Origin: Prorocentrum cordatum
Taxonomy: Eukaryota; Sar; Dinophyceae; Prorocentrales; Prorocentraceae
Assembly (NCBI GenBank): GCA_963575745.1
Contig: CAUYUJ010015260.1
Coordinates: forward strand, 897,908 to 950,407
Direction of reading: 5' to 3'
Length of the DNA: 52,500 nucleotides
In this document: positions 10,890-21,239 of the stretch, piece by piece
Position numbering within the stretch: the first letter of the stretch is position 1
Layout: every line of letters begins with the position of its first letter
The notes under the pieces: generated by a model
Seen by the model: only the letters and a program-made list of their open reading frames with translations
What the model was told of the DNA's origin: nothing
The model's database searches: none
Program-made: the position numbers and the translations under genes

Positions 10890-11060
10890 GGGACGAGGAG
10901 GACGAGGATGTGGACGAGGACGACGGCGACGACGAGGACGACGACGACGACGGCGCTGTCGACGACGACGACGATGACGGTGATGACGAGGACGACGACG
11001 AGGGTGGTGACGCGGACGACGAGGACGACGACGACAACGACGTCGACGACGGCGGTGTCG
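10890..11060 (+). repeat. GAC/GACGAG trinucleotide array
   Basis: An imperfect (GAC)n and (GAG)n array. One frame translates to an Asp-rich tract followed by VDVRADFLDRL. That tail belongs to a dispersed repeat found again at 11330 and 25187, so the apparent protein is repeat read-through. 10490-10890 upstream is GC-rich without a recognisable gene. Confidence 0.65.
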
Positions 11061-11460
11061 ATGTCCGCGCGGATTTCTTGGATCGGCTCCGGAGCCCACC
11101 GTCGGCGCCTCTCAGCAGCAAGCGATGGCGGGAAGTGAGAAGAAGGAGAAGGCCTTCACAGAAGGCGGCGGACTTCTCAGAGGGCCTGCGGGCCTTCTGA
11201 GAGATTTTCTGCGTCTTCGGGGAAGGCTTAGGAAGCCTTCAGAAGGCCGTGGGACTCCCGAACCTTCTGATAAGGCCTGCTCCTTCTGACTTTCCCCTGG
11301 GTTCGCCGCCGAGAGGGTGAAGGACGGTGTCGAGGTTCGTGCAGATTTCTTGGATCGGCGCTGAAGCCCATTGGCGGCGCCTGTGGCGCCGCCCGTGGCG
11401 CGATCCGGGCGCTGGAAGGGGGGTCCAGGCCAGCGCCGACCCAAGAGATCAGCACGGCCG
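11058..11460. repeat. Dispersed R4 units and AGAAGG palindromes
   Basis: Two units of the GATTTCTTGGATCGG family lie at about 11070-11100 and 11340-11400, and an inverted relative (CCCAAGAGATCAGCACGG) at about 11440. Between them, 11130-11290 is filled with CCTTCTGAGAAGG-type imperfect palindromes. The same combination recurs at 25010-25330. This suggests one composite repeat. Confidence 0.55.
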
Positions 11461-11809
11461 TCCGAAAGTTTCTATGTTCAGGCAATGTTTCGTTGTTCTA
11501 CGGTGGTGGAGCGGTGGAGTCGGGTGGATCGGGGGAGTTCGGCGACCTGTTTGTGCGATACTCGCTCCCGTCCATGCGTATTCCCTGACACCGTCGCGTT
11601 CAAACCACGGCGAAATCTTTTCTTGGACAGGTGTCCAGCCCAGGGTTATCTTTTAGTACGTTTCACCACCCGCGTCGACTTGCGTAGGCCCGGCGGACTG
11701 CTTCTGTGATAGGTAACGAGGTCGCGTAGGGCGGGCGGGTTGAGCTTTGAAGACCTCTTGAGAGAAACATTTGAAATTCCGATCGATCGCACAGAGGGTA
11801 AATATTTCC

Positions 11810-11960
11810 GTTTGTTGCGGATGTCTCGAGCGAAATGCTTGTTTTACAGAATTTGTTGATGACACCTCGCGCGAAATGCTCGTTTCGTCTTATAGGTTGC
11901 TCCTCTCCTCGGACCCATAATTTCGAGGATGTCTTAAGCGACAGGCTTGTTTTCACGTGC
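11810..11960. repeat. Tandem units GATGTCTCGAGCGAAATGCT
   Basis: Three imperfect units of about 55-60 bp read GGATGTCTCGAGCGAAATGC, TGACACCTCGCGCGAAATGC and GGATGTCTTAAGCGACAGGC. Each is followed by TTGTTTT-like or CGTTTCG-like sequence. Related units occur at 9835-9900, 14290-14440 and 22110-22420. Confidence 0.6.
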
Positions 11961-11984
11961 ACAGGTCGCCACGAGGGGATATCT

Positions 11985-12190
11985 AGCATGGTTGCCTACT
12001 GATACAACCACGTAATTTCATGTGCCCAGGCCACCCAGAAAGGAGAATATCTAACATTGTGGTTCCTAATTTAGCACTCTTGAGTTCCAGGCCGCCCAGT
12101 GGGGTACCTCACCTGGCTTCCACGAGCGGGTATCATGCGTTTTCACGTGTCCAGGTTGCCCCGAGTTGGAACCTTGTGTTTCGATGGGCC
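11985..12190. repeat. Tandem CACGTGTCCAGG units, array 1
   Basis: Imperfect 65-70 bp units include GGTATCATGCGTTTTCACGT, then GTCCAGGTTGCCCCGAG. They are related to the array at 13790-14040. No gene. Confidence 0.55.
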
Positions 12191-12221
12191 TGTTTTCCAC
12201 CACCACCAGAAGTTGGAGGGG

Positions 12222-12376
12222 GGAAGGAGGAGGAGGACGAGGAGGAGGAGGACGAAGAGGAGGAGGAGGAGGACGAGGAGGAAGAGGAGGAGGAGGAGGA
12301 GGAGGTGGAGGAGGAGGAGGAGGTGGAGGAGGAGGAGGAGGAGGAGGAGGTGGAGGAGGAGGAGGAGGAAGAGGAG
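12222..12376 (+). repeat. (GGA)n microsatellite
   Basis: About 150 bp of GGA/GAGGAC/GGT trinucleotides. Both strands give long low-complexity open frames (Gly/Glu/Arg or Pro/Ser/Leu) that I do not count as genes. Confidence 0.85.
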
Positions 12377-12519
12377 AACCCCCTCCCCCCCTCAAACTGG
12401 TGGTGGTGGTGGTGGAGAGCACAGGCCTTTCATCTTCTTGCGCATGCCCGGGCCACCCGCGGGGGGGGGTGACGGCCGACGCGCGGTCGCCCCAGCAACC
12501 GGGGATCCGGGAACCCAAA

Positions 12520-12695
12520 CAGTCGGGGCGCTGAAGAAGGAACCCTTTTCATTGGGGAGGGGCTCCGTGTCCCCTAATTGTTTCGCAGCTTGCCTTAGGT
12601 TTTCCTTAGGTTTTCGATATGAAATCGAAGTTTAACTTATGGGAAATAGGGGCCTGGTTCCTTATTTAGGGTTCCTTAGGTCAACGCCCCGACTG
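12520..12695. mobile_element. Mariner-like MITE family 1, copy 1
   Basis: A 176-bp element begins CAGTCGGGGCGCTGAAGAAG and ends with the imperfect inverse, TTAGGTCAACGCCCCGACTG. A TA follows the right end (12696-12697); the left flank reads AA, so one target-duplication base may have mutated. Copies of exactly the same length lie at 28595-28770 and 47585-47760. It has no coding capacity. The TA target and CAGT-type ends fit non-autonomous Tc1/mariner elements. Confidence 0.75.
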
Positions 12696-12696
12696 T

Positions 12697-13029
12697 AACC
12701 GGGAACCCTGGAACCCAGCCGCCGACCGACGCCGGCCCGGAAGGGTCGCCAAAAATCGATCCCCGTTGGGATCGCTGCAGTGCACAAGCACTGCTTGGGG
12801 AAGAAAGCTGCACCAGACGCGTAGTTTGTGCCAATTTTCCACATGTTCCGCGGATTCTCTACTATGGCGGCCCCGAGCTGGCACCACGTTTTTTTGCACA
12901 GTCCAATCCACCCAGGTAAATCAATCCGTAAGGGCCTCGCCCCCATGCCGCCAGCCCCCCTCCCCTCGCCTAGAATGGGACTTGCCAGAGCTGCGTTGGG
13001 ATATTTGGACGCTGACGTGAAGCCATGCC
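12697..13029. other. Spacer without recognisable gene
   Basis: Unique-looking sequence with no repeat period and no frame resembling a known protein on either strand. Confidence 0.4.
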
Positions 13030-13565
13030 GGGACTTCACGCGAGGGCCAATATTAATGTTCGATGGTTTATGGTTTCGGTGGTTCGAATATTAAGTAATT
13101 CGCGATGGTTTATGGCTTCGGGGATTCGAATATTGAATAAGTTAGAAGGACTTGTGGCCTCGGGGACGCAACCATTGCGTAATGTACGAAGGTTTAAGGC
13201 CTCGGGGGACGCAACCATTGCGTAATGTACGAAGGTTAATTTGCCAAGGTTTAAGGCCTCGGGGGAGCAACCATTGCGTAATGTACGAAGGTTTATGGCC
13301 CTGGGGACGCGAATATGGTGTAATTTGCAGGGGCGTGCGGCCTCGGGGACGCAAGTCTAGTGTAATTTCGTGGGATGTTGGCCCTGGGGGCGCGAATAGT
13401 GTATAACTTCAAAGGTTTATGGCTTCGGGGGCGTGAGTCTATGTAAGTTGCAAGGGTTTACGGTTTCGGGGGAGCAGATTTTGCATGATTCACAAAAGGA
13501 TTATGGTTTTCGGGGACGCGAATCTGGCGTAATCTACCACGGATTGGCCTCGGTGGCGCGAATAT
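13030..13565. repeat. Tandem array of about 45-bp units
   Basis: About eleven imperfect units are built around GTAATGTACGAAGGTTTA and GGCCTCGGGGGACGCAACC. Neighbouring units drift in sequence. A related array with the same GTAATTT and GGCCCTGG landmarks lies at 16113-16430. Confidence 0.75.
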
Positions 13566-13789
13566 GACATGTTTTTACATGTCCCACGCCCCCCCCCAGG
13601 AATTCAGACCACGCGATCTGTGCGTGGTAAAAAACTGGTTTGGGGCTCCCCCCCGTCGCGCGCTCACAACAATCAGCAGTAAGAACAGAAAGCAAGACTG
13701 GACCAGTGGAGACTGGAAGCTGCAACCGGAACAGGGAGCTGCACTCGTTCTCCTCGCAGCCTGGTGGCCCCACCATGGGACCGGCGGGG

Positions 13790-14040
13790 TATATGACATT
13801 GTGGCCCTGGTCTTGAACCATGGTTTTTCACGTGTCCAGCGCCTAGAAGGTATATCTAACAGGGTGGTCCCGAGCTTGAACCCTGTGTTTTCACGCGTCC
13901 AGGCCACCCAGTGGGATATCCAAAGCGGTGGTCCCGAGCTGGAGCCACGTGCTTTTACGTCTCCAGGCCTCACAAGGAGGTATCTGACATGGTGGTCCCG
14001 AGCTGGAGCCACGTGTTTTCCGTGGAGAGGGCTTGGGCCC
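13790..14040. repeat. Tandem array of about 65-70 bp units
   Basis: About four units carry GGTGGTCCCGAGCTGGAGCC followed by CACGTG-TTTT and TCCAGGCC. The array is related to 11985-12190. Confidence 0.7.
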
Positions 14041-14519
14041 AATCTCACACTTTAGATGTTTACCCCTGGGCCATGTTGGGCAAGGGTCAGCGACACGTTT
14101 TGCGATGGATCACGGGGTGAGGCCCCATGTTGTTTTTGAGAGATTTGTTGCGCGCTTGCCCGCTCGAGAAAAGTGTGCCCCCCATCTCGGGTCCTCGCTC
14201 TGGCGCAGAAGCCGTGATAAATCACAAGGTTCGGCGACACGTTATTTTTACATACAACTTGACAAGATGTTCATGGATTGCGTGTCCTCTCGAGGGCGGC
14301 GCGCTCTGCGCGCAGGTTTCTCGAGGACGCCTCGATCCCCGCGCTTGTTTTGCAGAACGAATGTTGGCGATTTGCGCGCCAGGTCGAGGATGGCGCGTCC
14401 TGCGTGCCGAATACCTGGGGATGTCTCGTGCGAAACTCTTGGTTCGCAGTGGGTCAAAAGTTTGGACGCCCCGGGATGCCCAGGTGGGACCATCATTTAC
14501 GAGGGAGGTTAACCCTGGG
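14041..14519. repeat. Diverged TCTCGAGGACG / CGCTTGTTTTGCAGA units
   Basis: This contains loose copies of the family seen at 11810 and 22110 (TTTCTCGAGGACGCC, CGCTTGTTTTGCAGAACG, GGATGTCTCGTGCGAAAC). No gene was recognised. Confidence 0.45.
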
Positions 14520-15012
14520 GGCGTGACGACACGTAGATGTTTAAGCCCCCAGGGCGGGACAAACATGAAAACACAAGGGTGCCTAACTCTCCAGGGCGGG
14601 ACAAGCGTGGAAACACAGATGCTCCTAACGCCCCAGGGCGGGACAAGCGTGAAAACACATGGGTTCGTTGCGCTTCAGAGCGGGACAAGCGTGAACGCAC
14701 GTTGGTTCCTACCTCCCCAGGCCGTTGCAAGCGTGAAAACACATTGGGTTCCTAACGCCCCAGGGCGGGACAAGCGTGAGCACACGTGGTTTCCTAGCGC
14801 ACCAGGGTGGGACAAGCGTGACAACGAGAGGGTCCCTAACGCCCCAGAACGGGACAGGCGTGACAACACGTAGGCTCCTGACGCCGCAGAGCGGGACAAG
14901 CGTGACGGCACGCGGGTTCTGAACGCCCCAGGGCGAGACAGGCGTGAACACCTCGTGGGCTCGTAACGCCTACGGGACACGTGTGAAGACACGCAGGTTC
15001 TTAACGCCCCAC
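14520..15012. repeat. Tandem array of about 45-48 bp units
   Basis: About ten units have the core CGCCCCAGGGCGGGACAAGC, then GTGAAAACAC and a variable GGGTTCCTAA. Because the unit length is near a multiple of three, both strands give open repetitive frames (Arg/Pro/Asp-rich). These are artefacts. Confidence 0.85.
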
Positions 15013-15200
15013 AGCGGGACTCGGCGCGTCCCCCTGGCTCGTCCTCCGTCGTGTTCCTTGGCCTGTCCCCTGCGCGTTCCCCGCCCGTTCCATGGCGCGT
15101 CCCCTGCCAAGTCCCTCGACACGTCCCCTGGCACGTCCCCTAGTGCGCCCCCTGGCACGTTCCGTGGCACCTCCGTGCGCCCTGCGACCCGTATGTTCTC
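15013..15200. repeat. Degenerate CGTCCCCTGGCA satellite, block 1
   Basis: About 20-bp imperfect units of the type GGCACGTCCCCTGGC. Further blocks at 16790-17010 and 17206-17427 sit immediately before R1 copies, so the satellite and R1 travel together. Confidence 0.65.
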
Positions 15201-15282
15201 TTGCCCCTTCTCGGAATTGAGTCGGCTCTTTAGCTCGAGCTGATTTTCCGTCCCGCACGTTTCGATTGCAACCAGGTGCAGA

Positions 15283-15448
15283 TGTCATTTCCGCACGGCA
15301 CGTCACAGCACAATTTTTGGCATTGTACATCACGATCGATATTTCAGTATTGCAATTTGTCTTGTCGCCCAACCAGGTGTCTTGAACACGTAGCCATGCC
15401 TCGCGTTTCCAAATTTCATTCCGGGTTCGTGGGTCGAGCACGTTTTGG
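15283..15448 (+). repeat. Dispersed repeat family R1, copy C (3' part)
   Basis: It aligns to the 3' half of the family through CACGATCGATATTTCAG, CCAACCAGGTGTCTTGAACA and GGGTTCGTGGGTCGAGCA. The 5' half is missing or too diverged. Confidence 0.55.
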
Positions 15449-15937
15449 TAGTGCAATGTCACGTCATTCACATCCCATTCCCCAATGTTTGTTCTTTCCT
15501 TTCTTCTCGGCATCTCCTCGTCTCTCTTTCCCGTCCCCTCAGTCTTTCCATCGCTTGACACCTGCCACTTGCCATCCCCCCGTCCCTCCCGTTCCCTCCC
15601 TCCGTCCCCTTGCCTACCTCCATCTCGCCATCCCTCCCGCTGCCCTTCTCTGTTCTCTCAGTCTCATCTCGCATTTCTCTCCCTGCAATATCCTGGCACC
15701 CCCCCTCTCTCCTCCTCTCTCCTTTCGCCGTTTCTCCCCTCACCGTTGGGGGGCTCTCGGCATCAGAGCAAACCATGCGCTCCAGACTCCGCGCAGACAG
15801 TTCTTCCCGTGCTGTTCGAGCAGCGGTACACGCGCGCCCCTTTGTGCCGGCCCGCCCTCGGAGAGAGAAAGGGCAGGAGGTTGGGAAGGAGGCGTTGGGA
15901 GGGGCGGGCATGGTTTTTGGAGAAGGGCGGGGGGAGA
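15449..15937. other. Pyrimidine-rich tract and spacer
   Basis: 15530-15750 is dominated by CCCTCC/TCTCTCC sequence on the plus strand. The rest shows nothing I can assign. Long open frames here are composition effects. Confidence 0.5.
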
Positions 15938-16112
15938 GGGGGAGGAGGAGGAGGAGGAGGAGGAGGAGGAGGAGGAGGAGGAGGAGGAGGAGGAGGAGGA
16001 GGAGGAGGAGGAGGAGCCGAGGAGGAGGAGGAGGAGGAGGAGGAGGAGGAGGAGGAGGAGGAGGAGGAGGAGGAGGAGGAGGAGGAGGAGGAGGAGGAGG
16101 AGGAGGAGGAGG
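15938..16112 (+). repeat. (GGA)n microsatellite
   Basis: About 175 bp of nearly pure GGA, interrupted once by GCC. The purine strand is the plus strand. Confidence 0.9.
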
Positions 16113-16430
16113 CGGACGCAGCGTAATTTACAATGGATCGTGGCCCTGGCAGTGCGGACGCAACGTATTTTAAGATGCATCGTGGCCCTGCGGTGGCGGA
16201 CACAGCGCATTTCACCAGGGAACGTGGCCCTGGGAGCGCGGACACATGGCAATTCTCGAGGGAGCGCGGCCCTGGGAGCACGCACGCAGCACAGTTCAGA
16301 AGGGATCGTGACCCCGGGGAGAGCGGACGCACACGTTTTACAAGGGATCGTGGCCCTGGGAGCGCAGACGCAGCCTACTTTACGATGCATCGCGGTCCTG
16401 GGAGCGCGGGCACGGCAGTCCGCAGCCATT
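16113..16430. repeat. Tandem array of about 47-bp units
   Basis: About seven units contain ATCGTGGCCCTGGGAGCGC and GGACGCA, with ATTTNA spacers. It is related to 13030-13565. Confidence 0.75.
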
Positions 16431-16593
16431 TCGGCTCGAGGTTTGTGGCTTGCCCCCGACAGTCAGACGCATACCGCTGGTCCGCGGCCTGCTTCCGATC
16501 TCACGCGCTGCCTGTCTGCCCAGGCTGCGAGAGCTTCTTTTTCCGCGTCCGACCGGGCTCGCACCTCCGACGGTCTCACAGTGTGTCGATGGG

Positions 16594-16679
16594 ATTGCAT
16601 CCTCCTCCTCCTCCTCCTCTTCCTCCTCCCCTTCCTCCCCCTCCTCCTCCTCCTCCTCCTCCTCCTCCTCCTCCTCCTA
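16594..16679 (-). repeat. (CCT)n microsatellite
   Basis: The CCT orientation is opposite to most GGA arrays in the window. Low complexity, non-coding. Confidence 0.85.
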
Positions 16680-16789
16680 ATGGCGGCAGCAGCTGCGACC
16701 GACGCCAGAGGTGGAAGTGCAGGTTCTGCGTGCACAAGCCCACAGGCTTGCCGTGGATCAGCGCGGCGTAATTTACAAAGGATCCTGGC

Positions 16790-17010
16790 CCTGGGTCGGG
16801 GACGTCCCGCGGCACGTTCCCTGACGCGTTCCCTGGCACGTTCCCTGGCGCGTCGCCTGGCACGTTCCCTGGAGTTTCCCGTGGCGAGTCCCCCTGGCAC
16901 GTCGCGCGGCGCGTCCCATAGTACGTCCCGTGGCACGTCCATTGGTACGTTCCGTAGCGCGTCCCTTTGGCACGTCCCGCGGTGCGCCCACATGGGCACG
17001 TCCCTTGGCG
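16790..17010. repeat. Degenerate CGTCCCCTGGCA satellite, block 2
   Basis: Imperfect units of about 20 bp (CCTGGCACGTTCCCTGGCGC and variants) abut R1 copy D. Confidence 0.65.
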
Positions 17011-17205
17011 CGCTACTATGTGCTCAGGCAGCTCGGGCTTAAGATCCAGATCGGTTCGGTCAGTACTCGGATGCAAAGGAGGACTCGATCCACAACGTTC
17101 TAGAGCACAATCGCGGCACGTCACATCGCAATTCAGCACGGCGCAGCACAGCACAGCCCTTGGCACGGTACATCAAGATCGATGCGTTCAGCCATCGAAT
17201 TTGGC
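17011..17205 (+). repeat. Dispersed repeat family R1, copy D (5' part)
   Basis: Close to copy A over its 5' two thirds (CTCAGGCAGCTCGGGCTTAA, CAATTCAGCACGGCGCAGC). It then passes abruptly into satellite block 3. Confidence 0.75.
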
Positions 17206-17427
17206 ACATCATTTGGCACGTTACGTGGCGCGCCCCACGGTCAGTCCCCCATGGCACGATGCGCTGCTCGTTCCCTGGCGCGTCCCGCGGCACGTTCATT
17301 GGCACGTTCCTTAGTGCGTCTCTTTGACACGTCCCGCGGTGCGTCCCCACTGCACGCTCCCTGGCACGACCCCTGGAGCGTCCCTTGGGACGTCCTGCGG
17401 CGCGTCCCGCTGGCGCGTCCCCTTGTT
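17206..17427. repeat. Degenerate CGTCCCCTGGCA satellite, block 3
   Basis: Same unit type as blocks 1 and 2, lying between R1 copies D and E. The arrangement looks like a larger tandem duplication of satellite plus R1. Confidence 0.6.
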
Positions 17428-17722
17428 CATTTGCTCTGGGGCAGCTGCTATGTGCTCAGGCAGCTCCAGCTTCAGATCCAGATCAGATCGGTCAGGACTC
17501 GGATGCAAAGGAGGACTCGATCCACCATGCTATATAGCACAATCGCGGCACGGCTCGTCGCAATTCAGCACGGCGCAGCACAGCACAGCCTGTGGCACGG
17601 AACGTCAAGATCGATGCGCTCAGCATTGAAATTGCCCGTCGTCCAATCAGGTGTCTTGAACATGTTGTCATACTTTACATATGTATATTTCTTTCCGGGT
17701 CCGTGGGTCGATCATGTTTTTG
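17428..17722 (+). repeat. Dispersed repeat family R1, copy E
   Basis: A full-length copy, very similar to copy A from GCTCTGGGGCAGCTGCTATG to GGGTCGATCATGTTTTTGA. Confidence 0.75.
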
Positions 17723-18535
17723 ACGGATGGTGGGGGGGACCCGCATCGGGTTGGTTACGCAGGCTCCGCATATGGAGGCAGAGTGTGTTTTGTATTGTTT
17801 TTGTTGACGGAGTGTTGGGGAGGGGGGAGCATAGGGTCGGCATTGCTCCTGGTTGGCTGACGGTCGCCCAGGGGAGGGGGTGTATCAATAGGGAACAGTG
17901 ATAAACGCCTCCCCCGAGCAGGAGGGAGAGGGGTTGTGGCAGGGAACCGAGAGCAACTCGTTAAGCCCGTCATCCCAGAGGATTAGTGGGGTTGGCTCAC
18001 GAGAGGTCTCATTGAGCAGACCCCCCTTCCCTCGCCCACTCTCCCTCTCTGGCCGTCCCCCATCCATGGCCACTTGCTATTCCGCCCCCCCGTTCCTCTT
18101 CCGCGTCCTCTTCCTCTTGCCCCATCCCCTCTGGCCCGTTCTCTCTCTCTTCCTCTCCCCCCCCCCCCTGCGGCCCTGGCGCCCTCCACTTCCAGGCCCC
18201 TCCCCCCCTCACCGGCCCCCTCCCCCCGGCCCCCCCCCAAGACCCACCCGAGGCGCGACGGAGGGACGCACGAGGCGACGTCGCTGTCCGCGCGCTCGGA
18301 CGTGGCCGAATGCCCGTGCTCGCCGTCGGCCTCGAGCTCCGGGACACAGCGGCGGGGAGCGGGACGGGAGGGACTCGGGGGCCGGAGGAGGGACGCGGCA
18401 TCGCTCGGACGTGTGCATTTTTTTCTCAGCGGGGGTCACTGGCGTGCATTCTGGACCGTCCTGCGAAACAAAAGAAGCACGCACGACACCGGACAGTGCA
18501 CAGGGAATGGACGTCCGAGCGGTGGAAAGGGTGAG
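17723..18535. other. Spacer without recognisable gene
   Basis: GC-rich and pyrimidine-rich sequence with overlapping Pro/Arg/Ser-rich open frames on both strands. None shows a family signature, so I call no gene. Confidence 0.4.
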
Positions 18536-18972
18536 TAGAAGATGGAGGAAGGAGGAGGAGGAGGATGAGGAGGAGGAGGAGGAGGCGGAGGAGGAGAAGG
18601 AGAAGGAGGAGGAGGAGGAGTGGTGACCCTCTCCGAACGCCGAAGGACGCCGAAAGAGGAGGAGGAGGAAGAGGAGGACGAGGAAGCGAGAAAGCTAGAA
18701 CGCGAAGAGGAGGAGGAGGAGGAGGAGGAGGAGGAGGAGGAGGAGGGGGAGCATGGGAAGGAGGAGGAGGAGGAGGAGGAGGAGAAGGAGGAAGAGGAGG
18801 AGGGGGAGGAGGAGAAGGAGGGGGAGGAGGAGACAACGAGAAGGCGCTAGACGGCGAGGAGGGGGCGGAGGAAGAGGAGGAGGAGGAGGAGCACGGGAAG
18901 GATGAGCTCAAAGGTGAGGTGAGGGGGGGAGCGGGCGAGAAGGATGAAGAGGAGGAGGAGGAGGAGGAGATG
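18536..18972 (+). repeat. (GGA)n microsatellite cluster
   Basis: Several GGA tracts separated by short unique pieces. Open frames through them are Glu-rich or Arg/Gly-rich. Some purine-strand frames extend to 19203, but they consist mainly of repeat translation. Confidence 0.85.
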
Positions 18973-19270
18973 CTCGTGGGCTTCTCTTTGCGTTGCCGCA
19001 AGAGTGGCGGCCTGCCCACTGGCAGCAGACGGCTGCTGGGGGCGGTGTGCGCCCTTCACGGCAGAGCGCTGCGACAGTCCAGCCGCCCCTGGCCTGCTGC
19101 GGCGAGAGCGGAAGCTCATGGCTCAGAGCGTGAATTACCTCCCCAGCTTTCGCTTCCAGGAAAAGCCAAGTCATACCACGCGCCTCCTCGTCAAGCGGCC
19201 TGACCAGTACAGGCCGTAGTTTGGCATCGCTTGGTATCTCTTGGAAGCGAGGGTGGTCAAAAGCGAGGTA

Positions 19271-19435
19271 CACCTTAGGCGATGCTTAAGAAAACTTGCA
19301 TTTTCGGCCAGGGTCTCGATTATTCTTAATGTTTCAATGTAAATCCTAAGATTTGAATGGAAATGTTGGTTTTTTATTCAAGTTCTGAGACTATGAATTT
19401 CTTAACCCATGATTTCTTAAGCATTTCGCAAGGTG
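19271..19435. mobile_element. MITE family 2, copy 1
   Basis: A 165-bp element starts CACCTTAGGCGATGCTTAAG and ends with the near-exact inverse (CTTAAGCATTTCGCAAGGTG). TA flanks both ends (19269-19270 and 19436-19437). The AT-rich interior is conserved with copy 2 and has no coding capacity. The second copy follows 210 bp downstream in the same orientation. Confidence 0.8.
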
Positions 19436-19645
19436 TAGGTTTGTTTCCCCCCCTAATTGCGGGATGCAGCGGGAGGAGGCGTGGTCTCGAGAGGACCTGG
19501 GCACGCAGGGCCAGCGGCGCGTCCGGCGCGCGCCGGGCGTGGAGTGGAGACCCTTCCCCCCCATTTCGGGGGCAACGTTGGGATGATCCAGGCTCAGGGG
19601 GAGAAGCATTGGCCCACAATCAACGATTCATCGCAGACAGGGGTA

Positions 19646-19809
19646 CACCCTAGGCGATGCTTAAGAAAACCTACGTTTTCGTCCAGAGTCTCGATTATTC
19701 TTAACTTTTCAATGTAAATTCCAACATTTTGATCGAAGTTCTGGGTTTTATTCCATTTCTGAGATTATGAATTTCTTAACCCATGATTTCTTAAGCATTT
19801 CGCAGGGTG
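19646..19809. mobile_element. MITE family 2, copy 2
   Basis: A 164-bp sister of the element at 19271, with ends CACCCTAGGCGATGCTTAAG and CTTAAGCATTTCGCAGGGTG. TA duplications lie at 19644-19645 and 19810-19811. The outer CACCC...GGGTG pair covaries with CACCT...AGGTG of copy 1, so terminal pairing is kept within each copy. Confidence 0.8.
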
Positions 19810-19914
19810 TATGACAGCCCACCCCGCCCAGGGACGTGCGGTTTCGCTATCCGGGGCCTGTCGCCGATGTGTCGGTGATGCACAGTAGAGGCCCATGCCC
19901 TGCTTGCCGCCAGG

Positions 19915-20095
19915 GTGCACTGGGTTTCTTGGGTCTCGATGGTTTTGCAATGGAAAGCGTGGCTTTTGCAATGGAAAGCGTGTCGCTCCCACACCAAACG
20001 TCCGTGGACGTCCTGAGGTCTCAGGGTGTGGTTTCTTGGGGAAGGTTTCTTGTGGTCGGGCCCGAGCTGTATTCGAAAGAACGCTCGGATCTCCG
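19915..20095 (+). repeat. Dispersed repeat R2, copy 1
   Basis: Shares TCTCGATGGTTTTGCAATGG, TCCCACACCAAACGTC and AAGGTTTCTTGTGG with 24245-24410. Non-coding. Confidence 0.55.
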
Positions 20096-21047
20096 GGGGG
20101 GGGGGGTGCTAGGGGAAAGATTTCGAGATGGTGGAGACGGAGGAGGAGGCGGTTCCCTCCAGGCTTTCTGCTGAACAGCTTCGCCAAATCGGACATACTT
20201 GTTGCATAGCCACATTCCAGAACGAGACGTTCCTCGTGCGCCACTCTTGCTCAACGCAAAAAAAATGAAGAGCTCCTGCGACGACGCGTGTTTGCAAATA
20301 GTTTTCTTCATCTGGTACATAGACTCCACGATTCAGGAGGCCTGCCCAACAGCCGTCACCAGCAATGGACGTCACTGCACCCGCACGGGAGTGCGTGATA
20401 GTTGGCAGAAGTGCTACCCAGGCTGAGTTTCAAAAGGACTGCAGGTGTCGGCATGCACTTTGTCGGAATTGCTGTCCTTCGCCCTGGCTGCCCCTCCACT
20501 TGAACCCGTGCCCTTACTTGTGAGCAATACAAACAAGAGAACCACGAGTAGCCATCTCTGTACCCAGGGCGATGTTGCAGCGCGCGCGCATACCTGCTGA
20601 AACCCTGCCTGTGTCGCTCGCTTTCTTGCTGGTGAGTTTCCTGCACGAGCTGCTCGGATGGGGTTCGGACGAGGAGAACCCGTCCCGGAGCTGCCGGGGA
20701 CGCTCCGAGAAGGCCGCTTCGCCCGAGACATCCTCTCTGATCGCGGGCTCTTGGAGATTCTCGATTTGCCTTCGCCCGATGTCTCCTCCTGGCTTCGTCC
20801 TGGTTGGTCTTCCCCCCGGCTGGTTCCCCTGGGCCCACACGCCGACTGGGGGATCGACTGCAGAACTGATACACCCCAGATTTGATTCCCACGTCGACGC
20901 TTTAATACGAATACGTCAGCCAGTCGTAGAGCTGCGAAAGTGTTTTGCGACGTGCCTGTGGGTCCGACCAGAGCAATCAATCCTGGGGCAAACCAATTCT
21001 CAAGCAGTGGCGAAGCGTCGCGGCTTGCCTATAGCCCCACCAAACAA
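20096..21047. other. Spacer; no gene supported
   Basis: Open frames exist on both strands. One on the minus strand (20414-20980) contains a hydrophobic stretch (WLLVVLLFVLLTS). None resembles a protein family I recognise. The C/G runs near 20095-20110 continue the repeat landscape. Confidence 0.35.
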
Positions 21048-21200
21048 GGTTCTAAGAACCTCTTGTGGTTCCCACGAAATGTTCTTGGAACATTCCTGGC
21101 TGGGACTGTCTCGTTTTAGCACATCGGGTTTACATTCTAATAACATTGCTTCTGTTCTTAGAACATGTTTGTGTTCTAAGAAGAGTTCGTGGTATGACTA
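21048..21200. repeat. Cluster of TTCTAAGAAC-type palindromes
   Basis: The segment contains GGTTCTAAGAACC, ATGTTCTTGGAACAT, TGTTCTTAGAACA and GTGTTCTAAGAAGAG within 150 bp. It could be a small foldback element, but I cannot define its ends. Confidence 0.45.
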
Positions 21201-21239
21201 TAGGAACGCCGGGACGGTCGGCCCCTGCTCAAAATTCTG

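Noticed and set aside
14520-15012. CRISPR-like array
   Set aside because: Units are contiguous, degenerate and about 45-48 bp without unique spacers. It is a eukaryotic tandem repeat.
15276-17042. 588-codon open frame on the plus strand
   Set aside because: It runs through pyrimidine tracts, a GGA array and a tandem repeat. The protein is mostly poly-Glu/Arg and repeat peptides with no domain.
20414-20980. Minus-strand 188-residue frame with a hydrophobic stretch
   Set aside because: No family signature and overlapping equally long frames on the other strand. The hydrophobic segment alone is not enough.
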